64,000 bases of DNA from Rhizorhabdus phycosphaerae (GTDB taxonomy: Bacteria; Pseudomonadota; Alphaproteobacteria; Sphingomonadales; Sphingomonadaceae): contig NZ_CP049107.1 in the NCBI RefSeq assembly GCF_011044255.1, positions 3,345,001 through 3,409,000 of the forward strand. Direction: 5' to 3'. Below are positions 1-8,192 of the stretch, piece by piece. The notes under the pieces are model-generated. The model saw only the letters and a list, made by a program, of their open reading frames with translations, ran no database searches and was not told the DNA's origin. Position 1 is the first letter of the stretch. Every line of letters starts with the position of its first letter. The translations under genes and the position numbers were made by a program.

Positions 1-223
1 CCTGTCGGGCCTGCCGCCGGCCACGATCATCCTGGCCGCGAACGATCCGCTGCATGACGAAGGTTTCGCCTATGCGGTGCGGCTGCGCGAAGCCGGGGTG
101 CCGACCGATCTCCACGATTTCTCGGGGGGCATCCACGGGTTTGCGAGCTTCTTCGGCCTTTCGCCGATCGCCGATCAGGCGGTCACGCTTGGCGCAGCGG
201 CGCTGAAGCGCGCCTTCGCCTGA
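1..223 (+). CDS. alpha/beta-hydrolase fold-3 esterase, C-terminal part
   Basis: Only the last 73 codons are present; the gene begins left of the window and is read from base 2. The fragment carries the two C-terminal catalytic landmarks of the hormone-sensitive-lipase-like (fold-3) esterases: ANDPLHDEG, holding the acid residue, and SGGIHGF, holding the catalytic histidine. The nucleophile serine and oxyanion HGGG motif would lie outside the window. Family members hydrolyse short acyl or aryl esters, usually in the cytoplasm. It converges on the flavoprotein gene that follows, with a perfect hairpin between them. Family is clear, substrate unknown. Confidence 0.8.
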   Translation, partial: LSGLPPATIILAANDPLHDEGFAYAVRLREAGVPTDLHDFSGGIHGFASFFGLSPIADQAVTLGAAALKRAFA

Positions 224-230
224 ACAGGCG

Positions 231-260
231 CAGGACGGCGGACTCGCGTTCGCCGTCCTG
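231..260. terminator. bidirectional hairpin terminator between convergent genes
   Basis: A perfect 10-bp inverted repeat (CAGGACGGCG / CGCCGTCCTG, loop of 10) sits 7 bases after the esterase stop and 15 bases before the end of the convergent flavoprotein gene. There is no strong T-tract, so efficiency is unknown, but position and symmetry suit a shared terminator. Confidence 0.6.
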
Positions 261-275
261 CCAGGGCCCGGTCGT

Positions 276-1970
276 TCAGGCGGGTTCGTTGATCCCGATC
301 GCATCGGCGGCGGCAAGCCATCCGAAGGTCATCGCCGGCCCGAGCGTCGCGCCGGCCCCCGGATAGGAATAGCCCATCACCGAGGCGGCAAGATTGCCGA
401 CCGCATAGAGCCCCGGGATAGCGCTGCCATCCTCGCGCAGCACATGGGCGCGGCCGTCGGTGACGACGCCGCCATTGGTTCCGATGTCGCCCAGATAGAG
501 GGGAATCGCATAGAAGGGCGCCTTCTCGACACTGCCGAGCGACGGATTGGGCGAGACGCGCGGATCGCCGTAGAGGCGATCATAGGTCGCATCACCCCGT
601 CCGAAATCCTCGTCGCGGCCCTGCGCGACCATGGTGTTGAAGCGGTGGACCGTGGCCTTCAGCGTGGCCGGGTCGAGCTTCATCTTCTCGGCAAGAGCCT
701 CGATGGTCGATGCCTTGACCAGAACCTGGCGGACATTCGCGGGCAGCATCGCGTCGGGGAAGCCCGGTATCACTGGTCCCGCCGGATAGCGGGCGCGATA
801 GCGCGCATCGAAGACCAGCCAGCTGGGATCAGTGCAGGCGCCCGGCCGATGGCGGGCCATCATCGCTTCGCCGAAGCGGTGATAGGACAGCGCCTCATTG
901 GCGTAGCGCTTGCCCGCCTGGTTGACGATGATCGAATAGGGCAGGGCCCGCTCGACCGTCGACAGCCGCGCGCGATCTTCGCCCGGAATGCGGAAGACGG
1001 GCGCCCACCACGCCGAATCGAGGTTGCGCGTCGCGGCGCCCAATTTCATCGCGGCGAGCAGCGCATCGCCCTCGTTGTTGATCTGCGAGCCGCTCGCCTG
1101 TGGCTGGTGCGCGCCTGGCAGATGTTCCTCGCGCAGCGCGGCGTTGCGCTCGAAACCGCCTGCGGCAAGGATAACGCCCCGGCGTGCGCCGATGCGCAAT
1201 TCCCGGCCTTCATGACGGACGGTGGCGCCCACCACCCTGCCGCCCTCTTCGATCAGGCCGGTGAAGGGGCTCTTCAGCCAGAAGGTCGCGCCGGTCCGGT
1301 CGAGTGCCTTGCGGAGCTGCGCCATCAGCGCGGTGCCGAGGGTCAGGCGCCGGTCGCGCGGGCTGCGCAGCCGCTGCGGAATATCGAGCCAGTAGCCAGC
1401 CATGACCTTGAGCGTGACGCCGAGCCAGCCCTTGGGGCGGAACAGGACGGTGTTCGTCTCCGACAACTTCCAGTTGATCCGGCCCCACAGGCTGGCGGCC
1501 GGCGAGGCGCGCTGCATCGTGTCGAAGGTCGCGCGGTCCATCGTCCGCGCATCGACCTCGCCCGGCATCAGATGGGTGCGGAAGCCGTCGCGGCTGCCCT
1601 CCGTCTCGGGATAATAATCGGGATAGGGCAGGGCGGCATATTCGACGTCCGCCTCGCGCTCGATCCAGGCGAGCATGCGGTGGGCGTTGTCGATGAAGGC
1701 GTGGATCTGTTCGTCCTTGACGTTCGGCGCGGTCAGCCGGCGGACATAGCCGAAGGCTTCCTCGAGATCGTCGGGCCGGCCGGCCGCTGCGGCGAGATGG
1801 CTGCCGGGGATCCAGATACCGCCGCCCGACGTTGCCGACGTGCCGCCCCACAGATCACCCTTTTCAGTCACGAGAACATCGGCACCTGCCTTGGCCGCGC
1901 GCAGCGCCGCCACCAGCGCGGCAGCGCCCGACCCGACCACCAGCAGATCCACTTCCCGATCGAACGCCAT
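276..1970 (-). CDS. FAD-dependent 3-ketosteroid delta1-dehydrogenase-like flavoprotein
   Basis: This 564-residue protein belongs to the FAD-binding-2 / KstD / flavocytochrome c family. The N-terminal Rossmann motif GSGAAA (13-18) is followed by a ribose-binding Glu (VTEK, Glu36). The C-terminal FAD motif runs from about 495 (GTNGGVVTD) to a YPGAG signature at 536-540. In ketosteroid dehydrogenases an equivalently placed Tyr and Gly help polarise the 3-keto group. KstD introduces the 1,2 double bond in ring A before 9,10-seco cleavage, which fits the steroid operon further right. The start is preceded by GGGAGGGGAC. It is divergent from the SnoaL/OYE pair. By eye I cannot separate KstD from related 3-oxo-5-alpha-steroid 4-dehydrogenases or fumarate-reductase-like enzymes. 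Confidence 0.68.
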   Translation of the reverse strand: MAFDREVDLLVVGSGAAALVAALRAAKAGADVLVTEKGDLWGGTSATSGGGIWIPGSHLAAAAGRPDDLEEAFGYVRRLTAPNVKDEQIHAFIDNAHRMLAWIEREADVEYAALPYPDYYPETEGSRDGFRTHLMPGEVDARTMDRATFDTMQRASPAASLWGRINWKLSETNTVLFRPKGWLGVTLKVMAGYWLDIPQRLRSPRDRRLTLGTALMAQLRKALDRTGATFWLKSPFTGLIEEGGRVVGATVRHEGRELRIGARRGVILAAGGFERNAALREEHLPGAHQPQASGSQINNEGDALLAAMKLGAATRNLDSAWWAPVFRIPGEDRARLSTVERALPYSIIVNQAGKRYANEALSYHRFGEAMMARHRPGACTDPSWLVFDARYRARYPAGPVIPGFPDAMLPANVRQVLVKASTIEALAEKMKLDPATLKATVHRFNTMVAQGRDEDFGRGDATYDRLYGDPRVSPNPSLGSVEKAPFYAIPLYLGDIGTNGGVVTDGRAHVLREDGSAIPGLYAVGNLAASVMGYSYPGAGATLGPAMTFGWLAAADAIGINEPA

Positions 1971-1993
1971 GTCCCCTCCCGTAATCGCTTATC

Positions 1994-2008
1994 GTGTAAA
2001 AACTACAC
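1994..2008. promoter_or_regulatory. small palindrome in divergent promoter region
   Basis: GTGTA-N5-TACAC is a perfect 5-bp-arm palindrome in the 121-bp gap between the divergently read flavoprotein and SnoaL genes, 24 bases upstream of the flavoprotein start. Its AT-rich centre and symmetry suit a dimeric repressor site; no specific regulator is identified. Confidence 0.3.
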
Positions 2009-2051
2009 TATGCGAAGCTGATCGAACGTGTATCAACGCAAATCGACAGTT

Positions 2052-2071
2052 TCCAGTGGAATGATACTGGA
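2052..2071. promoter_or_regulatory. inverted repeat upstream of SnoaL-OYE operon
   Basis: TCCAGT-N8-ACTGGA forms a perfect 6-bp-arm inverted repeat ending 20 bases before the GTG start of the SnoaL gene, in the same divergent gap as the palindrome at 1994. It is a possible operator; the evidence is symmetry and position only. Confidence 0.3.
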
Positions 2072-2091
2072 GTCTGCGTGGGGAGGGAGCA

Positions 2092-2712
2092 GTGACCGAC
2101 GATATCCTCAGGCGGCTCGACCGGCTCGAGTCGATCGATGCGATCCGCCAGCTTGCCGCCAAATACAGCCTTGCCCTCGACATGCGCGACGCAGACGCCT
2201 GGGTCGGCCTGTTCCCGGAAGACGTCAAGGTCGGCGATGGCTCGACCGGTCGCGCTGCGCTGCGCGACTGGTTCGACCAGACGATGCGTCAGCAGTTCGA
2301 CGGCACCTCGCACCATATCGGCGGCCACATCATCGAGTTCGACGATCCCGATCATGCGCAGGGGGTCGTCTATTCCAAGAACGAGCATGAGACGGGCCCC
2401 GAATGGGTGATCATGCAGATGATCTATGTCGACCGCTACGAGCGAATCGACGGTCGCTGGTATTTCCGGCGGCGGCTGCCGCTCTATTGGTACGCGACCG
2501 ACCTCAACAAGCCGCCGATCGGTGCGCGCAAGATGCGCTGGCCCGGTCGGGAGCCTTATGAGGGCGGCTATCACGACTATTTCCCGTCCTGGAAGGAGTT
2601 CTGGGCACGCACCGGGCCCAGCGACCGGCCGGTCGCCGAGCCCGCGCCGCTGGAGAAATTTATCGCAACGATGCGCGGATCGGCTGCCGCGCCCAAGGTG
2701 AAGGTGCGCTGA
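2092..2712 (+). CDS. SnoaL-like / NTF2-fold protein
   Basis: A 206-residue protein with an N-terminal helix (LDRLESIDAIRQLAAKYSLALDMR) and then the alternating strands typical of SnoaL_4-type cone-shaped alpha+beta barrels. The family includes ketosteroid isomerase, scytalone dehydratase and ring-hydroxylating dioxygenase beta-like proteins, so the fold does not reveal the reaction. The C-terminal 60 residues, rich in Trp, Tyr and Arg, extend past the usual 130-150-residue domain. The start is GTG with a strong GGGAGGGAGC ribosome site; no ATG is better placed. Its stop overlaps the start of the following flavin reductase by one base (TGATG), so the two are probably translated together and may act on the same substrate. 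Confidence 0.75.
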   Translation: MTDDILRRLDRLESIDAIRQLAAKYSLALDMRDADAWVGLFPEDVKVGDGSTGRAALRDWFDQTMRQQFDGTSHHIGGHIIEFDDPDHAQGVVYSKNEHETGPEWVIMQMIYVDRYERIDGRWYFRRRLPLYWYATDLNKPPIGARKMRWPGREPYEGGYHDYFPSWKEFWARTGPSDRPVAEPAPLEKFIATMRGSAAAPKVKVR

Positions 2713-3779
2713 TGCCCGGACTGTTCGACCCCGTGCGCCTGGGGGCGCTCGACCTGCGCAACCGTATCGTGATGGCGCCGATGACGCGCAGCCGCGCCGA
2801 CGAGGCCGACTGCCCGAGCGATCTGCACGTCGATTATTATGCGCAACGCGCGGACGCCGGCCTGATCGTCAGCGAGGGTATCCACCCGTCGATCGAGGGA
2901 AAGGGCTATCCTCGCACGCCCGGTATCTATGACGATGCGCAGCGCGTGGCCTGGAGCAAGGTGACCGAGGCGGTCCACGCGCGCGGCGGGTCGATCGTAG
3001 CCCAGCTGATGCACGTGGGCCGCATCGCGGCCGAGGCGAATCGCCCGGCCGGCACCGACGTGGTCGCCCCTTCGGCGATCCAGGCCAATGCGAAGCTGTG
3101 GACCGCTACCGGCATGTCGGGAACGATGATGCCCCGCGCGCTGGAGACTGCGGAGATCGCGGGCGTGATCGAAGCCTATGCGTCGGCCGCCGCACGCGCG
3201 ATCGCGGCGGGGTTCGACGGGGTCGAGTTGCACTGTACCTCGGGCTATCTGCCCGCACAGTTCATGGCGACCGGAACGAACCGCCGGACCGACGGCTATG
3301 GTGGCTCGGCGGCGAACCGGGTGCGCTTCGTCGTGGAAACGCTGGAGGCGCTGGCTGAACGTATCGGCGCGGAGCGGGTTGGCTTCCGCATCTGCCCGGG
3401 CAACCCGTTTAACGATCTGCACGATGAGGACCCGGCCGAAACGCATGCCACTCTGCTCGATGCCATTGATGGGCTGGGTCTCGCTTATTGTCACCTGATC
3501 GCGATGGAGGTTCCGCAGGGAATCGACCATCGGGCGCTGGCCGCCGCGCACTGGCACGGTCCGCTGATCCTCAACGAGAGCATCGATCAGGCAAAGGCCG
3601 AGGCGCTGCTGGCGGAAGGGGCGGCCGACGCCATTTCCTTCGGGCGGCCCTTCATCGCCAACCCCGACCTCGTCGCGCGGTTCCGCAATGGCTATCCGCT
3701 CGCGGACTTCGATCCGATGCTGATCTACGCCGAGGGCGCGCGCGGCTACACCGACTATCCGACGTTTGAGGATCGTTGA
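2712..3779 (+). CDS. Old Yellow Enzyme family alkene reductase
   Basis: A 355-residue FMN enzyme of the NemA/OYE class. Landmarks in order: MAPMTRSRA near the N-terminus, AQLMHVGRIA, VELHCTSGYL, TNRRTDGYGGS and a C-terminal FGRPFIANPDL phosphate-binding segment. Such enzymes reduce the C=C bond of alpha,beta-unsaturated carbonyls with NAD(P)H. An unusual point is the substrate-carbonyl pair: family members have His followed by Asn or His three residues later, whereas here it is His174 with Ser177. It is translationally coupled to the SnoaL gene upstream. Next to a KstD-like gene, a role in reducing an unsaturated keto-steroid or other enone is plausible but inferred. Confidence 0.85.
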   Translation: MPGLFDPVRLGALDLRNRIVMAPMTRSRADEADCPSDLHVDYYAQRADAGLIVSEGIHPSIEGKGYPRTPGIYDDAQRVAWSKVTEAVHARGGSIVAQLMHVGRIAAEANRPAGTDVVAPSAIQANAKLWTATGMSGTMMPRALETAEIAGVIEAYASAAARAIAAGFDGVELHCTSGYLPAQFMATGTNRRTDGYGGSAANRVRFVVETLEALAERIGAERVGFRICPGNPFNDLHDEDPAETHATLLDAIDGLGLAYCHLIAMEVPQGIDHRALAAAHWHGPLILNESIDQAKAEALLAEGAADAISFGRPFIANPDLVARFRNGYPLADFDPMLIYAEGARGYTDYPTFEDR

Positions 3780-3824
3780 AGTGATTGGTAAGCTGAGCAG
3801 TCGCTAGCTCTGCGCGTCTTCGGC

Positions 3825-5012
3825 TCAATATGCGAAGTCACTGATCGTGATCTTCGTGGCGTCGAAATTGAGCAAAAGGACTGCGATATCAATAGAGGGC
3901 GTGTTGTTCCCAGACGTGGCGAACATATAGACGTCATTCCCTACCGTTATCGCTGCCACTGACCTTTCAAAAGGATGATCACTTACCAAATCTCGAGCGA
4001 CTGCCAAGGCGTCTTGGGCATCTGACGCTTGGCCCGTGTAGATATGACTAGGCTTTACGAGGTCGAAGAGATCTTCCCCATGGCTGAAGTCCGTCACGAT
4101 ATCGGTGCGATAAGCATCAGGGCCGGTGGTGGCGAGGAATTGATTGGGAAAAAGGTCAAAGGAGAAGATATCATTTCCTTCTCCTCCGGTCATAATGTCG
4201 AACCCGGCGCCGCCAATAAGGACATCGTCGCCCTTGTCGCCCATGAGAACGTCGTTACCCTCGTCCCCTTCGAGGCGGTCGTTGCCCTGCCCGCCGCGCA
4301 CGAAATCATTTCCCTCGCCGGACCTGATCGTATCGTTGCCGAGATTGCCATTGATGGTATCGTTGCCGGGCCTCCCCGGTGGCGCATTCGTGCCATCGCC
4401 GAAGATGTAATCGTTGCCGGCGCCGCCGTAGATCCGATCCGATCCGTCGCCGCCGGATAGGCGGTCGTTTCCTGCGTTACCCTGTATGTAGTCATTGCCC
4501 TCATCGCCGGACAGGGTGTCATCGCCATCGGGTCCTCCATTGGGGGACTGGCCATAGACATGGTCGTTGCCGGGGCCGCCGACGATATTATCGGCGTTGG
4601 CGCCACCCATGACGACGTCATGCCCCCTATTACCGAAGAAGGTATCGTTCCCAGATCCGCCAATGACGGTATCGTTGCCGTTGAACAGGGGGTGGGGCCC
4701 GCTTCTATCTGCCGCAAACCAAGCAATCAGGGTTGCGACGTCGAGCTGAATGTCAACGACGTCATAGGTAGGCGTCCCTCCCTGTATGCCGTGGATTTCG
4801 GTGATGATTCCCTGCGTCGGGAGGCCGTCACTGCCGTAGCGGAGGCCAGAGCCCTGGACCGTCAGCACATAGCCGTTGTTGTGGGCGTCGAGCGTGAAGC
4901 TCGTCGAAGTTCTGTCCGACAGCGTCGCAATATCGAAATTTATCAGGCTTAGCGGGTCGAGGAAAACCGAAAACCGATAACCTTCGGGGTAAATGGTTGT
5001 AACTCGGGCCAT
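3825..5012 (-). CDS. RTX-type calcium-binding repeat protein
   Basis: A 395-residue protein whose residues about 115-270 are tandem glycine/aspartate nonapeptides (GGxGNDxxx variants such as GGAGNDYIF and GDKGDDVLI), the calcium-binding parallel beta-roll of RTX proteins. The C-terminus (VTDFSHGEDLFDLV, then a hydrophobic ending TISDFAY) resembles C-terminal signals of type I secreted proteins. The first about 110 residues match no catalytic domain I recognise. I start at ATG 5012 rather than the TTG just before it, because GAGGAG sits 7 bases upstream. No ABC/HlyD/TolC exporter genes are nearby. Codon use looks less GC-extreme than in its neighbours, so it may be a later acquisition. Confidence 0.8.
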   Translation of the reverse strand: MARVTTIYPEGYRFSVFLDPLSLINFDIATLSDRTSTSFTLDAHNNGYVLTVQGSGLRYGSDGLPTQGIITEIHGIQGGTPTYDVVDIQLDVATLIAWFAADRSGPHPLFNGNDTVIGGSGNDTFFGNRGHDVVMGGANADNIVGGPGNDHVYGQSPNGGPDGDDTLSGDEGNDYIQGNAGNDRLSGGDGSDRIYGGAGNDYIFGDGTNAPPGRPGNDTINGNLGNDTIRSGEGNDFVRGGQGNDRLEGDEGNDVLMGDKGDDVLIGGAGFDIMTGGEGNDIFSFDLFPNQFLATTGPDAYRTDIVTDFSHGEDLFDLVKPSHIYTGQASDAQDALAVARDLVSDHPFERSVAAITVGNDVYMFATSGNNTPSIDIAVLLLNFDATKITISDFAY

Positions 5013-5168
5013 CAAGCTCTCCTCAAGCTAAGCTGGCCTTATAGAGACGCAGCGGGCCGCGCACGCGGTATCATCTCCGCAATGGCTCGAACGGACGAGC
5101 TGAGGCAGATTTGGATCACGGGGAAACAAGCGCCTTTTGAAAATGTGATCCTGCCAGTCGATGGAGCG

Positions 5169-5816
5169 TTAGCACGCGATCACCGGCCGCTCGATGTCGC
5201 AGAAGGTGTGCACGAGCAACGGGTGGACGAGGAATTCCGGATATTCCGGGTCGAACCAGCGCTCGACATGCGCCCAGTGCGCCGGGTGCATCATATAAGG
5301 CCCTTCGAGGCCTGCCCGGTCGGCATATTCCTGTTCCCAGACATGCGTCCATTCATGGAGGCCCGACGCCGCATCGGCTGTCGCGACCTGCCAGCGGCGG
5401 ATCGAGGATATCGCCTTGGGCATGGACGAGGTCTGTTGTCCGAACTGGTCGAGCCTTTCGGGCGTCGGGTTTACCGAGGCCCGGAACAGTGCAACGCGGT
5501 AAAGTCCGCCGCCCTCGGTGGGACCGCCGACCTTACCATTGGCATAGGACACGATGTCCGCATGGGTGGTGACGCTCGGGTCGGCCAGTAGCCGGGCGGC
5601 ATGTGCCCAGGCGTCGCTGGCCAAGGCCGCCTCACAAGCCGAGCGGTCGGCGAAGCTTCCGCGCCAGATCGCATCGCCGCCATTGTAGACGCCGGGAAGG
5701 GTGGGGGCGAACAGGATCGATGCGCTGTCGAGTGCCGCACTCGCCTCCGCAATCGTGCGCATCGCCTCGTCGCGGTGCTCGGGGGCGAAGGTCGGGATGA
5801 TCAGATGATTATACAT
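5169..5816 (-). CDS. dimeric alpha-beta barrel (Dabb/EthD-like) protein
   Basis: A 215-residue protein that looks like two ferredoxin-like alpha-beta repeats in tandem: a first unit starting YNHLIIPTFAP and a second starting LYRVALFRAS, each with strands separated by amphipathic helices. It ends HTFCDIERPVIAC. This architecture suits the EthD or stress-responsive Dabb barrel families. Some members accompany cytochrome P450s or ring-modifying enzymes; many have no known activity. The start at 5816 overlaps the end of the 112-residue protein upstream by 8 bases, making it the last gene of a three-gene minus-strand operon with a quinone-reductase-type enzyme. Specific function unknown. Confidence 0.55.
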   Translation of the reverse strand: MYNHLIIPTFAPEHRDEAMRTIAEASAALDSASILFAPTLPGVYNGGDAIWRGSFADRSACEAALASDAWAHAARLLADPSVTTHADIVSYANGKVGGPTEGGGLYRVALFRASVNPTPERLDQFGQQTSSMPKAISSIRRWQVATADAASGLHEWTHVWEQEYADRAGLEGPYMMHPAHWAHVERWFDPEYPEFLVHPLLVHTFCDIERPVIAC

Positions 5817-6147
5817 GGGCGAGCGCCTCCAGCGCCTCGGCTGGCGCATAGGTGCCGCGCTTGCGCGACAGGATGAACTGCGGTGCGGTCTCGTTCCACC
5901 AGCGATAGACCGACTCGTCCCCGCGCGCCTGATGCTTGGCGGCCCAGACGCTGCCCGCATGATCGGCCTGCCAGATCAGCAGCAGCCGGTTGGGCGCGTC
6001 GTCGAGCCACATCGCCGGCTCGACCATCTTGTGGACGAGCGTGAGGCCGCGTGCCTCGTTTCCCGGCGCATAGTCGGCCATATAGGCGTTCAGGAAAGCC
6101 TCGCCCATGCCGGGCTTGGTCTCGATCTCGTCGACAATCCAGATCAT
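5809..6147 (-). CDS. small Dabb/NIPSNAP-like protein
   Basis: A 112-residue single-domain protein beginning MIWIVDEIETKPGMGEAF, a strand-helix opening typical of antibiotic-biosynthesis-monooxygenase, NIPSNAP and Dabb-fold proteins, with hydrophobic strands (RLLLIWQAD) and a final amphipathic helix. It overlaps its downstream neighbour by 8 bases. Its ATG overlaps the stop of the upstream oxidoreductase (ATGA), so all three are probably made in fixed proportion. The smaller barrel may pair with the larger tandem one, but that is inference. No catalytic residues can be assigned. Confidence 0.5.
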   Translation of the reverse strand: MIWIVDEIETKPGMGEAFLNAYMADYAPGNEARGLTLVHKMVEPAMWLDDAPNRLLLIWQADHAGSVWAAKHQARGDESVYRWWNETAPQFILSRKRGTYAPAEALEALAHV

Positions 6148-7145
6148 GACAGCGCCTCGTTCACGGCCAGGAGGATCTTGCCCCGGACATGGCCGTCCTG
6201 GACGCGGCGATGCGCCTCGCCCGCCTGGGCGAGCGGCAGGATCTCGATCGCCGGCGGCGTGATCTTGCCGGCGCCCAGAGCCTCGACGAGGGCGTTCAGT
6301 TGCCGCTCCTGCCGGGCGAAATTGGCGATGGTCGGGACGATAGCTACGCCCAGTTCGGCGGCGCGCGCGGGATCGGGCATTGGTTCGTCGGCGATCAGCG
6401 TACCGATCGGCGCGACGATGCCGCCGCGGCGGACCATCTCGATCGAGTCGAGCAGCGTTCCCTGGCCGACCGTGTCGACGACGAGATCGACACCGTCGGG
6501 CGCCCAGGCAGCCACCTGCGCGCGGACGTCGCCCTGGCGATAATCGATCGCCAGATCGGCGCCCAGGCTGCGCACATAATCGACATTGGCGGAGCCACAG
6601 GTGGCGGCGACCTTCGCGCCGGCCATCTTCGCAAGCTGTACCGCGAAGCCGCCGGTGCCGCCGGCACCGCCATTCACCAGAACATGCTGACCCGCCTTGG
6701 TGCCGCCGACGTCGAACACCGCTTCCCATGCGGTGATCGCTGCAGTGGGGATCGAGGCGGCATCGCGCAGCGAGACATGGTCGGGCAGCTTCACGACCCT
6801 TTCGCGGTCGGACAGCACATATTCGGCATAGGAGCCACGTTCGCCCTTGCCCTGGTTCGACGCGGTCACGACGCGGTCGCCGATGGCGAGGCCCGTCACC
6901 CCCTCACCGATCTCGGCGACAAAGCCGGCGGCGTCGAAGCCGACGACGAACGGGAATACATATTGGAAATAGAGCTGGAGCCAGCCTTCGCGCGCCTTCC
7001 AGTCTGCTGGGTTCACGCCCGCGTAGGCGACCTGGACGACCACTTGGCCTGGGCCGGCGCTGGGACGCTCGATCCGCGCGAGTTCCAGAACCTCTGGCCC
7101 TCCGAACCGGTTGAGAACCATCGCCTGCATCGTTTCACCGGACAT
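6144..7145 (-). CDS. quinone oxidoreductase-like MDR family enzyme (NADPH-dependent)
   Basis: A 333-residue medium-chain dehydrogenase/reductase of the zinc-free quinone oxidoreductase group. It has a GroES-like N-terminal half (GVNPADWKAREG, GFDAAGFVAEIG, GDRVV) and a Rossmann half with GGAGGTGGFAVQLA near 155. The catalytic and structural zinc Cys residues of alcohol dehydrogenases are absent. Members reduce quinones or enones. The ATG at 7145 has GGAGGGG 8 bases upstream; the same reading frame continues open further upstream but has no comparable ribosome site. First gene of the three-gene operon with the two Dabb-like proteins, and divergent from the SDR at 7303. Confidence 0.8.
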   Translation of the reverse strand: MSGETMQAMVLNRFGGPEVLELARIERPSAGPGQVVVQVAYAGVNPADWKAREGWLQLYFQYVFPFVVGFDAAGFVAEIGEGVTGLAIGDRVVTASNQGKGERGSYAEYVLSDRERVVKLPDHVSLRDAASIPTAAITAWEAVFDVGGTKAGQHVLVNGGAGGTGGFAVQLAKMAGAKVAATCGSANVDYVRSLGADLAIDYRQGDVRAQVAAWAPDGVDLVVDTVGQGTLLDSIEMVRRGGIVAPIGTLIADEPMPDPARAAELGVAIVPTIANFARQERQLNALVEALGAGKITPPAIEILPLAQAGEAHRRVQDGHVRGKILLAVNEALS

Positions 7146-7302
7146 CGTTCGCGCCCCTCCATATGATCTATTTCGCAATATTGTGCCGCGATGAAAACGC
7201 AAATGCAAAGTCAAACTGACATATCGCTCCGCATTGCGTTGTATAGACTTGCGATTGACGGTGTGTCGGGTTAGCCATCGAGTCGAACAAGAAGATGAAC
7301 CA

Positions 7303-8142
7303 ATGGAGGGGTTGGTGTACGATTTCACGGGCAAGACCGTGCTGGTCACCGGTGGAGGTGTCGGCATCGGCCGCGCGGCCGCCGAGGCGTTTCGCGACGC
7401 CGGTGCGCGCGTAGCGATCATCGAGATCGACGAGGCGCGTGCTTCCGACGCGAGGGATGCTCTGGGTCCGGATGCACTCGTCGTGGTCGGAGACGTGACC
7501 GATCCGGCAGCGGTGGCCGATCTTGCGCAGCAGGTCGATACGGCGTTCGGCGGGCTCGACGTCCTCGTCAACAATGTCGGCGACTTCCTGATGCTGGCCA
7601 AGCCATTCGACCAGCTCACCGACGAAGAGGTCGGTCGCCTGTACATGACCAATCTCGGTCAGGTCTTCTCCGTCACGAAGGCGATGATCCCGCTCCTGCG
7701 CAAGAAGGGCGCGGGCAGCAGCATCGTCTGCGTGTCCTCGATCGAGGGCTTTCGCGGCATCCCGAACTGCGCGGTCTATGCGGCATGCAAGGCCGGGCTG
7801 ACCGGCTTCGCCAAGAGCCTGGCGCTGGAACTCGGCCCGGAGGGCATCCGTATCAACCTCATTGCGCCCGAGACGACCGATACCCCGCAGGTACCGGTGT
7901 CGCTGATGATCCCCGAGGAGCATCGCGAGCATATCCCGCGCTGGATCCCGCTGGGTCGCTTCGGCACGCCGCAGGACATGGCGTCGGGCATCTTGTTCCT
8001 GGCGAGCCCGCATGCGGCCTGGATCACCGGCACCGCGCTCCACATCGACGGCGGCGCGCTCGCTGCGGCCGGTTGGTATCGCGACCCGCGCGGCGTCTGG
8101 ACCAATGTGCCCGTGCTGTCGGGCAACGGCCTCAATTTCTGA
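7303..8142 (+). CDS. short-chain dehydrogenase/reductase (SDR)
   Basis: A 279-residue classical SDR: cofactor motif GGGVGIGR near 17-24, NNVG, catalytic Ser in VSSIEGF, and YAACK holding the catalytic Tyr and Lys. It ends with an unusual tail after IDGGALAAAGWYRDPRG. Members oxidise or reduce secondary alcohols and ketones with NAD(P). The ATG at 7303 has only a weak purine run upstream. An in-frame GTG at 7315 lies right after GGAGGGG but only 3 bases away, so the true start could be either. First gene of a run with an epimerase-like protein, a second SDR and a TetR regulator. Its stop codon lies inside the first copy of a 17-bp tandem repeat. Confidence 0.85.
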   Translation: MEGLVYDFTGKTVLVTGGGVGIGRAAAEAFRDAGARVAIIEIDEARASDARDALGPDALVVVGDVTDPAAVADLAQQVDTAFGGLDVLVNNVGDFLMLAKPFDQLTDEEVGRLYMTNLGQVFSVTKAMIPLLRKKGAGSSIVCVSSIEGFRGIPNCAVYAACKAGLTGFAKSLALELGPEGIRINLIAPETTDTPQVPVSLMIPEEHREHIPRWIPLGRFGTPQDMASGILFLASPHAAWITGTALHIDGGALAAAGWYRDPRGVWTNVPVLSGNGLNF

Positions 8143-8183
8143 TCTGCACCCATTTCTGATCCGCCCCAATTTCTGATCCGAAG
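8133..8183 (+). repeat. three tandem copies of a 17-bp repeat over a stop codon
   Basis: Three consecutive 17-bp units start at 8133, 8150 and 8167, each with core ATTTCTGATC. The first contains the last codons and TGA of the SDR gene; the third runs into the ribosome-binding AAGGA of the next gene. The pattern suggests local duplication of the gene end, lengthening the spacer. Confidence 0.8.
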
Positions 8184-8192
8184 GAAAAGCAT

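Noticed and set aside
1-223. HsaD/TesD meta-cleavage hydrolase at the left edge
   Set aside because: The surviving motifs ([14 protein letters not shown]) belong to fold-3 esterases, not to the MCP-hydrolase type.
444-2021. A 525-codon plus-strand frame opposite the KstD-like gene
   Set aside because: The minus-strand protein has FAD-binding motifs at both ends; the plus frame has none.
4100-4700. Tandem short repeats that could look like a CRISPR or minisatellite
   Set aside because: The periodicity is 27 bases and codes for glycine/aspartate RTX nonapeptides with variable DNA; there are no spacers of constant length.
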